From Porphyromonadaceae bacterium (GTDB lineage Bacteria > Bacteroidota > Bacteroidia > Bacteroidales > UBA12481): DNA of 41,074 bases. How positions within the stretch are numbered: position 1 is the stretch's first letter; each line of letters starts with the position of its first letter. The DNA is taken from the NCBI GenBank assembly GCA_007280905.1, contig QYQM01000094.1, positions 1-41,074 on the forward strand. Reading direction: 5' to 3'. A program made the position numbers and the translations under genes. This document shows positions 34,502 to 41,074 of the stretch, piece after piece. The notes under the pieces were generated by a model. That model saw only the letters and a program-made list of their open reading frames with translations. It was not told the origin of the DNA and did no database searches.

Positions 34502-35773
34502 CTAAGCAGTTGTGATTTTTGCATGATTATCAAGAAGGAATTTTTCAGCCTCGTTATTCCACAATCCATTGTGTTTCAACACTAATCGGTCCAGCTCCCG
34601 GAACACCTCATTATCCCTGCCTTTCTGAGCAAAATCGGTGATAGCGGTCAATTCCATGTTGATATTGGTATAAATGAGCTTCTTGCCACCGGGAATCTCC
34701 GGAAGGTGAAGGGTTGTGGGGATAACGGCATCCAACCCGCCGATATGCGTAACCATAACGGCCGGGTTGATCACCCCGTGCGACATGAGGCTCAGGGATT
34801 CGATCATATCCTCTGTATTGCCGCCGCTGGTGCCAACCACATGGGTGGATGCATAATGCACATTGAAAAAGTTGAACTCAGCCTTGAAATCAGGGTTTGT
34901 AGGCCCTGCAAAAAAATTCAGACACCCGTCGCGTCCGAGAATCCGATCGGCCTGTTCAGTAACCTGCCTGACCGGAGCAAAAACGAAAACATCGTCATAG
35001 CCTTTCCCGCCTGTTAAGGAGAGAAGGAACTCATCCGGATCCTTCATGTCCCTGGTGTTCGCAAAGAAGAGTTTGACCCCGCATCTGGCTGCTTCGCTCT
35101 TAGGGTAAATCGATTCCGCCCTTTTTAGACGTTCACCGTCAGTATCGGTTATAACCAACAGCCCGGGGCGATGATCACAATGGATTGCATAATCAATGGC
35201 ACCCAGGCCCATAGCCCCTCCACCGGCCAGAATTGCCATATTTCCACCTTTAACCACCCCCATATGATGGACATAGGATCCGGAAAGCGTATGATAATTG
35301 GCATTAAATGCACCAACAATGCACGACATGGGTTCAGAAAGGGAAGCCATGAAGTAACCATCACCGGTATATTCCAGCAGACAATTCATTTCCATCACCT
35401 CATTCGGAATAATGACATAGGTTGAATCGCCCCCGATGTAGCGGTAGGAATAACCGGGTGCATCCAGACTTCCTTTATAATTCATGGCCGGCTGGATGGA
35501 AAATTTGCTCCCTGCCCGGAATTTACTTGTCCATTTGGCACCCACTTCAATGATTTCGCCACAAAACTCGTGACCGATCATGGTGGGATTGATATGAATA
35601 TCATCAGGAATCCTTTTGTGATCGGATCCCTGTTTAGCTGCTTTGTACGATGACATGCAAATGCTGTCGGATATCACATGTGCCAGAATTTCATCTTCCT
35701 GCAATTCGGGCAGTTCAAATTCTTCCAGGCGTAAATCGTTCTTACCATAAATTCTTACTGCTCTGGTTTTCAT
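34502..35773 (-). CDS. Zinc-dependent MDR dehydrogenase, SorE (sorbose-1-phosphate reductase)-like
   Basis: 423 residues of the medium-chain dehydrogenase superfamily. Catalytic zinc ligands are probably C39 (DSICMSSYK), H68-E69 (MIGHEFCGE) and E147 (LSEPMSC). The NAD(P)-binding fold is marked by ILAGGGAMGLGA (181-192) and VITDTDGERL. The four-cysteine structural zinc lobe seems absent, as in SorE-type enzymes. The overall length and the extended N-terminal half point to the SorE group, which reduces L-sorbose 1-phosphate, but the real substrate is unknown. The regulator follows upstream with a 9-nt gap, so they are cotranscribed. Confidence 0.8.
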   Translation of the reverse strand: MKTRAVRIYGKNDLRLEEFELPELQEDEILAHVISDSICMSSYKAAKQGSDHKRIPDDIHINPTMIGHEFCGEIIEVGAKWTSKFRAGSKFSIQPAMNYKGSLDAPGYSYRYIGGDSTYVIIPNEVMEMNCLLEYTGDGYFMASLSEPMSCIVGAFNANYHTLSGSYVHHMGVVKGGNMAILAGGGAMGLGAIDYAIHCDHRPGLLVITDTDGERLKRAESIYPKSEAARCGVKLFFANTRDMKDPDEFLLSLTGGKGYDDVFVFAPVRQVTEQADRILGRDGCLNFFAGPTNPDFKAEFNFFNVHYASTHVVGTSGGNTEDMIESLSLMSHGVINPAVMVTHIGGLDAVIPTTLHLPEIPGGKKLIYTNINMELTAITDFAQKGRDNEVFRELDRLVLKHNGLWNNEAEKFLLDNHAKITTA

Positions 35774-35782
35774 GTTTGATTT

Positions 35783-36508
35783 TTAAAAGGCGCCAAATAG
35801 TGCATGAGTCTCCGTGTTGCAATATAACGACGAATACACGAAAAAGTTGGTTCGGCTGGTTTCCAGTTTCCGTTCGAGGTAAAGGATTGGCTTTCCCTTC
35901 TTAACCTTAAGGATGTCAATGATCTTTCCTTCGGCTGAAATGGCTTTTAATCGCTGAACTCCTCCCTTGATCTCAATGGAATAGTTTTTCCGGAGAATTT
36001 CGAACAAAGATTTATTTTCAAATGTGCGCGAGCAAAAACGCGGAAGGTTCACGTTTGCGATATAACTTATATCGTAGAAAAGAGGAATTTCATTCACCAA
36101 CCTTATCCTTTCCAAAAATATACAACCTGATTCAAGCTCGACCGGTGAAAGATCGAATATGAACTTCCCGGGCCATTTGATAATCGTTGGTCCGGAAAGG
36201 ATGTGGGTTTTAAGGATTTTCTTTCCGATGGCTGAAGTAGTTCCTGAAACAGACAATATTCCGATATCATGAGGGATTTGGTGAACGATACTGCCCTTCC
36301 CCTGATGTTGATGAATCAGTCCGTCGTTGGTGAGTTTCGAGAGTGCATGCCGCACGGTTGGACGGGTTATCTGGTGCAACCGGCATAATTCGTTTTCCGA
36401 GGGCAGGATGTCGCCTTCCTGATAAACGCCTTCCAGAATATGCTTCCGAAGCAACTCATAAATCTTACGGTACTGGGGAATCCCCTTATCAGAAACATGT
36501 ATATACAA
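35783..36508 (-). CDS. GntR-family regulator, HutC/UTRA subfamily
   Basis: 241 residues. The N-terminal winged helix (about 8-75) includes PQYRKIYELLRKHILEG, LPSENELC and TRPTVRHALSKL. The C-terminal UTRA domain (about 95-240) binds small ligands, often sugar phosphates or amino-acid derivatives (VNEIPLFYDISYI, SSLYCN). No in-frame ATG exists; the start is a TTG at 36508, with the codons for Tyr-Ile-His lying in a TGTATATACA palindrome. It precedes the dehydrogenase gene on the same strand and diverges from the E2/E1 genes, so it probably controls both sides and itself. Ligand unknown. Confidence 0.93.
   Translation of the reverse strand: MYIHVSDKGIPQYRKIYELLRKHILEGVYQEGDILPSENELCRLHQITRPTVRHALSKLTNDGLIHQHQGKGSIVHQIPHDIGILSVSGTTSAIGKKILKTHILSGPTIIKWPGKFIFDLSPVELESGCIFLERIRLVNEIPLFYDISYIANVNLPRFCSRTFENKSLFEILRKNYSIEIKGGVQRLKAISAEGKIIDILKVKKGKPILYLERKLETSRTNFFVYSSLYCNTETHALFGAF
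36498..36507. promoter_or_regulatory. Palindromic operator candidate (TGTATATACA) at the GntR start
   Basis: Perfect 10-bp palindrome overlapping the TTG start at 36506-36508. HutC-subfamily GntR regulators are known to bind sites of the TGTATATACA type, which supports autoregulation. It is the only clear copy I see in the divergent region. Confidence 0.6.
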
Positions 36509-36525
36509 GTCGAGTAATATTTTTT

Positions 36526-36533
36526 CAAAACTA
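36526..36533 (-). promoter_or_regulatory. Candidate -7 box for the GntR gene
   Basis: On the minus strand 36533-36526 reads TAGTTTTG, matching TAnnTTTG, 18 nt upstream of the TTG start. The palindrome lies just downstream, a good position for repression. The -33 box is not clear. Confidence 0.4.
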
Positions 36534-36556
36534 ATGTATTTATCAATAATAATAAG

Positions 36557-36564
36557 TATTTTTG
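36557..36564 (+). promoter_or_regulatory. Candidate -7 box for the E2-E1-PHP operon
   Basis: TATTTTTG matches TAnnTTTG, about 69 nt upstream of the E2 ATG. It faces away from the GntR promoter box. The -33 element is unclear in this AT-rich stretch. Confidence 0.35.
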
Positions 36565-36632
36565 AAAAATTATTTTTCTTATTGCTTTAACATGTAATCA
36601 TAAGTTAGAAAAATAGTCCAACAACAAACTAC

Positions 36633-37862
36633 ATGGCTAATCCTGTTATAATGCCCCGTCAGGGACAATCTGTAGAAAGCTGCATCATCAGCAGCTGGTT
36701 TAAAAACGAGGGGGATGAAATCCAAAAAGGTGACATACTTTTCAGTCATGAGACCGACAAAGCCGCCTTTGAATGCGAATCCGAATTTGCAGGAATCTTA
36801 CTGAAACGCTTATACCAGGAAGGCGACGAAGTTCCTGTTTTGAAGATCGTTGCAATAATCGGCACTCCGGGTGAATCGATTGATCAGTTCAGCGACGAAT
36901 CAGTTGACTCAACCCACGAGGGAATAGTCAGTGTTGAAAGCAAGGAAGTGGAGGATTTTACTGCTATCACCGGATTGACGGTTGCCAGGCTGGAAGGAGA
37001 AAAGATCAGGATAACACCGCGGGCAAGGAATAGAGCCAAAGAGCTAGGGATCAGTTTTGAAGGTATACAAGGATCAGGTCCGGAGGGCAGAATTATCGAA
37101 CAGGACATTATTCTGGCAGGGAAATCTGATTCATTCGCTACCCCACCGGCATCATCTGTTGGTGAGGAATTTGAGATCAGAAAGCTTTCAAACATGAGGA
37201 AGATTATTGCAGCCAAAATGAAGGAATCGCTTCAAAACTCCGCCCAGCTGACTCACCACACCAGCGCTGATGCGCGTCGGTTGCTGGAACTGCGCAAAAA
37301 AGCCAAAGAATCTTTTGAAAAAGGAGCTTCGGAAAACATTACCATCAATGACATGGTGTGCTTTGCTGTTATCCGGGCACTCAAAAAGCATCCCATGGTC
37401 AATTGTCATCTGCTTGGCGATACCATCAGCATATTCCATAAAGTACATCTGGGATTGGCCGTAGATACGGACCGGGGGCTAATGGTTCCCACAGTGAAAA
37501 ACGCAGATGATCTGTCCATTCAGAGGTTAGCTGCCCAATTAAAAGCAGTCGCCGACAATTGTAAGAAGGGGAATATCAACCCCGAACTGCTTGCCAGCGA
37601 GGCTGCTACCTTCTCTGTATCAAACCTGGGTTCCTATGGAGTCGAATTATTCACACCTGTGATCAATTTACCGCAGGTTGCGATTCTGGGCGTCAATACA
37701 ATAATTAACCGCCCCACCGACCTCGGCAACGGCGTGTTCGGCTTTGTGCCCTTTATCGGTTTGTCACTGACCTATGATCACCGCGCCATCGACGGAGCTC
37801 CGGCATCAGCCTTTTTACGGGAAATCCGGTTGGAGATTGAGAATCTTGATTTTACTATTTAA
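36633..37862 (+). CDS. 2-oxo-acid dehydrogenase E2 (dihydrolipoyl acyltransferase)
   Basis: 409 residues with three parts. A single lipoyl domain (about 1-78) carries the lipoyl-lysine K43 in HETDKAAFE. A peripheral-subunit-binding domain lies at about 128-165 (ITPRARNRAKELG, GSGPEGRIIEQDI). The catalytic core follows, with the H383-R-A-I-D387-G motif near the C-terminus in TYDHRAIDGAPAS. It transfers an acyl group to CoA; whether acetyl, branched-chain or another acyl group cannot be told. The next gene, the fused E1, starts 8 nt later. The first gene of an operon divergent from the GntR regulator, so likely induced by that regulator's ligand. Confidence 0.92.
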   Translation: MANPVIMPRQGQSVESCIISSWFKNEGDEIQKGDILFSHETDKAAFECESEFAGILLKRLYQEGDEVPVLKIVAIIGTPGESIDQFSDESVDSTHEGIVSVESKEVEDFTAITGLTVARLEGEKIRITPRARNRAKELGISFEGIQGSGPEGRIIEQDIILAGKSDSFATPPASSVGEEFEIRKLSNMRKIIAAKMKESLQNSAQLTHHTSADARRLLELRKKAKESFEKGASENITINDMVCFAVIRALKKHPMVNCHLLGDTISIFHKVHLGLAVDTDRGLMVPTVKNADDLSIQRLAAQLKAVADNCKKGNINPELLASEAATFSVSNLGSYGVELFTPVINLPQVAILGVNTIINRPTDLGNGVFGFVPFIGLSLTYDHRAIDGAPASAFLREIRLEIENLDFTI

Positions 37863-37870
37863 TAACCCCA

Positions 37871-40339
37871 ATGCCAAGAATTCAAAATATCGATCCTGCA
37901 AAGGTTAGAAAACCCAGCCAGATTACTTTTGGCAATATACCTGTTAATCAATACAATAAAACCATTAGCCAGGAGCAGAATAATTATTCGACTGACGATT
38001 TTGTAAGGATTTACCGCGACATGGTCATCATTCGTGAGTTTGAGGTCATGCTGAATAAGATCAAAACAACCAACGAATATTTCGGTATCAAGTATAATCA
38101 TCCAGGCCCGGCTCATCTTTCGATCGGACAAGAAGCTTCAGCAGTAGGGATGGCCTATAACTTGTCAATTGAGGACTATATTTTCGGATCGCACCGGAGC
38201 CATGGAGAGATTCTGGCAAAAGGCCTTTCGGCCATTCATCAGCTGGATGATACAGCATTGATGAACATCATGAAGAATTTTTTTAGCGGGAGTGCTTTAA
38301 AGGTTGTTGAAAACGGTCATCAGGGAAGCGTTAAAGAACTGGGCATCAAGTTTCTTCTATATGGCACTCTGGCTGAGATATTTGCCCGGGAAAATGGATT
38401 CAACAAGGGCCTTGGTGGTTCGATGCATGCATTCTTCACCCCGTTCGGAGTATATCCGAATAATGCCATTGTCGGAGGATCGGGGGACATTTCTGTTGGA
38501 GCTGCTTTGTATAAGAAGGTCAACCGCAAGCAGGGTATTGTTGTCTGCAATATTGGCGATGCTTCGATGGGTTGCGGCCCTGTTTGGGAAGGCATCAGTT
38601 TTGCCACTATGGACCAGTTCCGTACGCTCTGGAAAGGAGAATACAAAGGAGGCCTGCCCATTCTGTTCAATTTCATGAACAACCAGTACGGGATGGGTGG
38701 ACAAACCTGCGGGGAAACCATGGGTTACGATATTCTCGCCCGGATAGGGGCAGGAGTGAATCCGGAAATGATGCATGCCGAGCGGATTGATGGTTATAAT
38801 CCACTGGCTGTAATCGATGCTTTCAGAAGGAAAAAGAAAATTCTGGAAGATCGCAAAGGACCGGTTTTGCTCGATACGTTAACCTACCGGATCAGCGGTC
38901 ATTCGCCTTCTGATGCTTCATCATACCGCTCAAAAGAAGAAGTTGAAGCCTGGGAAAGGGCAGATTCCATTCTGACATTCCGCGATCAGCTTATTGAGGC
39001 AAAAGTTGCTACCCCTGAACAGCTGGATAGTATCACTGCAAATACCATAGCTGAGATTAAACAAACGCTGACCCTTACCATTGATGAAAAGGTTTCGCCA
39101 CTGCTGAACCTGGTAAAGAGTCCGGAAACCATCAGTGCCATGATGTTCTCCAACCAATCGGCCGACCGGATGGAAGAAGGCAAATGTGAAGTATTGATAC
39201 CGATGGATGAAAATCCCCGGGTTAAACAAATAAAAACAAAGGAACGCTTTCATAGAGGAAAAGATGGGAAGGCCGTTTCCAAACTAAAACAATACCAATT
39301 GCGCGATGGTATTTTCGAAGCTATTATGGACCGGTTTTATAAGGACCCGACCCTGGTTGCTTACGGAGAAGAGAATCGCGACTGGGGTGGAGCCTTTGCT
39401 GTGTATAAAGGCCTTACGGAGGCTCTTCCCTATAACCGCCTGTTCAATTCCCCGATTTCGGAGGGTGCCATAGTGGGTACCGCCGTCGGATATGGGATGT
39501 GCGGTGGCCGGGCATTGGTGGAAATCATGTACAGTGATTTTCTCGGACGATGCGGTGATGAGGTATTTAACCAATTACCTAAATGGCAGGCCATGAGCGG
39601 TAATGTAATAAAAATGCCAGTGGTGGTAAGGGTTTCTGTAGGTTCAAAATATGGCGCACAGCATTCTCAGGATTGGTCGGCACTGGTGGGCCATATTCCC
39701 GGATTAAAAGTAGTTTTCCCTGCAACCCCTTATGACGCAAAAGGATTGATGAACGCAGCACTCCAGGGTACCGACCCCGTGATTTTCTTCGAAAGTCAGC
39801 GGATTTATGATATCGGCGAAATGTTTCATGAAGGCGGTGTTCCTGAAGGTTATTACGAGATCCCGATTGGGGAACCGGATATAAAACGGGAGGGTAATGA
39901 TCTGACCATCTTAAGCATCGGATCAACCCTTTACACGGCAGTGAAAGCGGCTGATATCCTCAAAGAGAAATATTATCTGACAGCAGAGATCATCGATGCC
40001 AGGAGCTTGTCGCCATTTAATTACGAATTGGTAATCGAATCTGTGAAGAAGACTGGTAAGATTATTCTCACGAGTGATGCCTCAACCCGCGGTTCCTTCC
40101 TGAAAGAGATGGCTCAAACCATTACTGAACTTGCCTTCGATTACCTCGATGCTCCTCCTGTGGTGGTAGGATCGAGAAACTGGATCGTCCCGGCCTACGA
40201 ACTGGAAAACTATTTCTTCCCGCAGCCCGACTGGTTACTGGATGCGATCCATGAAAGAATAATTCCCCTTAAAGGTCATAGGGTTACCAGCAACGCAACA
40301 CCGAACGAACAGATCAGAAGAAATAAATATGGGGTTTGA
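37871..40339 (+). CDS. Fused E1 alpha/beta 2-oxo-acid dehydrogenase, atypically long
   Basis: 822 residues. The alpha half (about 40-420) has HRSHGEILAKG, GGSMHAFF and the thiamine diphosphate motif from G229-D-A-S to N270-N271. The beta half (from about 478) has AYGEENRDWGG, SPISEGAIVG, GGRALVEIMY, AQHSQDWSAL and PATPYDAKGL. The alpha half carries an extra segment of about 45-50 residues between HGEILAKG and GGSMH (about 118-180), and the spacing between the two thiamine motif ends is about 12 residues longer than usual. Pyruvate, acetoin or branched-chain substrates are all possible; these insertions and the sugar-gene neighbours make a non-standard 2-oxo acid plausible. Confidence 0.88.
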   Translation: MPRIQNIDPAKVRKPSQITFGNIPVNQYNKTISQEQNNYSTDDFVRIYRDMVIIREFEVMLNKIKTTNEYFGIKYNHPGPAHLSIGQEASAVGMAYNLSIEDYIFGSHRSHGEILAKGLSAIHQLDDTALMNIMKNFFSGSALKVVENGHQGSVKELGIKFLLYGTLAEIFARENGFNKGLGGSMHAFFTPFGVYPNNAIVGGSGDISVGAALYKKVNRKQGIVVCNIGDASMGCGPVWEGISFATMDQFRTLWKGEYKGGLPILFNFMNNQYGMGGQTCGETMGYDILARIGAGVNPEMMHAERIDGYNPLAVIDAFRRKKKILEDRKGPVLLDTLTYRISGHSPSDASSYRSKEEVEAWERADSILTFRDQLIEAKVATPEQLDSITANTIAEIKQTLTLTIDEKVSPLLNLVKSPETISAMMFSNQSADRMEEGKCEVLIPMDENPRVKQIKTKERFHRGKDGKAVSKLKQYQLRDGIFEAIMDRFYKDPTLVAYGEENRDWGGAFAVYKGLTEALPYNRLFNSPISEGAIVGTAVGYGMCGGRALVEIMYSDFLGRCGDEVFNQLPKWQAMSGNVIKMPVVVRVSVGSKYGAQHSQDWSALVGHIPGLKVVFPATPYDAKGLMNAALQGTDPVIFFESQRIYDIGEMFHEGGVPEGYYEIPIGEPDIKREGNDLTILSIGSTLYTAVKAADILKEKYYLTAEIIDARSLSPFNYELVIESVKKTGKIILTSDASTRGSFLKEMAQTITELAFDYLDAPPVVVGSRNWIVPAYELENYFFPQPDWLLDAIHERIIPLKGHRVTSNATPNEQIRRNKYGV

Positions 40340-40343
40340 TGCA

Positions 40344-41074
40344 ATGGCAAATTTCCTGAAACATTTTCCAAAAATCGAGGAGCTTTTAACGTTCCCGGTC
40401 CCGGCCGGTTTAAATTATGAGGTTAACGGCCATATCCATACTCCCTATTCTTTCAGCGCTTTTTCCGATGTTGAAACGATTTTTCAGATGGCGGTCAAGG
40501 AGAATGTCAAAATCGTGGGCATCAACGATTTCTATACCACCAGCGGGTATTCTGAGTTTCACAGGAATGCAGTGAAAAGCAAAACTTTCCCGATGTTCAA
40601 CATCGAGTTCATCGCCCTGGATCGCGAATTGCAAAAAAAGGGAATCAGGGTTAATGATCCTAATAATCCGGGACGCATCTATTTCAGCGGTAAGGGGCTG
40701 GATTTTCCGGAAAGCCTGGATGCGGTTCATGCCGCTATTGTGGAAAAAGTAAAAAACGAAAGTCTTCGTCAGGTTGAGACTATGGTCGACAAAACCAATT
40801 TAGTTCTTGCTGATATTCATTCTGATCTGCGGCTTGACTGCCAGGATATCCGAAAAAACTATGCACGGGATTTGGTGAGGGAGCGCCATATCGCCAAGGC
40901 ACTTAAAATCTCCATATTTCAAAAATTCCCAACGTTAACAGAACGGATAGCATTCTTGTCGACTCTTTATGAAGGCAAAAAGCCCAAAGCGAATATGGAA
41001 ACCGACTCTGCTGTTGAAATTGAAATCCGCAATAATCTCCTGAAAGCCGGCGGGAAGGCTTTTGTTGAAGAGGA
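40344..41074 (+). CDS. PHP-domain protein, C-terminus beyond the window
   Basis: Starts at ATG 40344 (4 nt after the E1 stop) or at ATG 40329, which overlaps the E1 end. The first 243 codons are open to the window edge. The N-terminal metal motif HIH in NGHIHTPYSFSAF, followed by VKIVGINDFYTTSGY, marks a PHP phosphoesterase-type fold; the IEFIALD strand continues it. PHP proteins hydrolyse phosphoesters, as in histidinol phosphatase and nucleoside phosphatases. Its coupling to E1/E2 suggests removal of a phosphate from a pathway intermediate, an inference. The function is not otherwise identifiable. Confidence 0.75.
   Translation, partial: MANFLKHFPKIEELLTFPVPAGLNYEVNGHIHTPYSFSAFSDVETIFQMAVKENVKIVGINDFYTTSGYSEFHRNAVKSKTFPMFNIEFIALDRELQKKGIRVNDPNNPGRIYFSGKGLDFPESLDAVHAAIVEKVKNESLRQVETMVDKTNLVLADIHSDLRLDCQDIRKNYARDLVRERHIAKALKISIFQKFPTLTERIAFLSTLYEGKKPKANMETDSAVEIEIRNNLLKAGGKAFVEE

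Noticed and set aside
38320-38776. Overlapping minus-strand ORFs of 133 and 139 residues
   Set aside because: Antisense to the thiamine-binding part of E1; no signal, motif or start context.
1-41074. tRNA, rRNA, tmRNA or riboswitch
   Set aside because: Read through the intergenic regions without finding a cloverleaf, conserved rRNA stretch or known riboswitch core; a covariance-model search would be needed to exclude small ones.

Overview
This window reads as chromosomal DNA from a member of the Bacteroidota, most likely a Bacteroidales- or Marinilabiliales-like environmental anaerobe or microaerobe. The reasons are a GldB-type lipoprotein, a type 9 secretion (T9SS) sorting domain, DUF1573 repeats, a PF13568-type barrel, a fused E1 alpha/beta 2-oxo-acid dehydrogenase, and TAnnTTTG-type -7 boxes with few strong Shine-Dalgarno sites. 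No rRNA, tRNA, CRISPR array, transposase or phage gene was found.

Left part (1-20.2 kb) is mostly housekeeping. In order: the 5' end of an exported protein (minus); a minus-strand pair of PF13568 barrel and nadE, divergent from gldB; a translationally coupled ferritin and flavodiiron protein pair; an M20 amidohydrolase; a 1106-residue outer-membrane protein with a degenerate peptidase, a beta-propeller and an Omp85-like barrel; a DUF1573 protein followed by meaB; a NylB-like serine hydrolase; lpdA, uvrA and a LOG-family hydrolase in a tight run; then miaA divergent from smpB.

Middle part (20.2-29.4 kb) is a rearranged accessory region. A small histidine kinase is followed by a C-terminal fragment of a GT-C-type membrane protein, a tiny ORF, an AT-rich secreted pair (a GH16 glucanase and an S74/T9SS-tagged protein) and a methyltransferase. 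A decayed second copy of the kinase 5' end follows (one frameshift, phosphoacceptor His changed to Tyr), then a methyltransferase-GT2 fusion and the full-length GT-C protein. The kinase copies and flanking sequence form diverged direct repeats, so about 4.6 kb looks inserted or duplicated between them.

Right part (29.4-41.1 kb) is carbohydrate-oriented. It has a secreted GH38-like enzyme, a phosphohexomutase, a SorE-like zinc dehydrogenase and a GntR/UTRA regulator whose TTG start overlaps a TGTATATACA palindrome. Divergent from the regulator are E2, an atypical fused E1 and a PHP-domain protein cut by the window end. I infer a substrate-responsive sugar or sugar-acid oxidation locus. The E3 needed by E1/E2 could be the lpdA at 13.7 kb.

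Several intergenic repeats sit at gene ends. A 165-bp element with 32-bp perfect inverted ends supplies the stop codon of the M20 gene. A degenerate heptamer array supplies the stop of miaA. A CACGGAG-rich cruciform lies between the dehydrogenase and the mutase.
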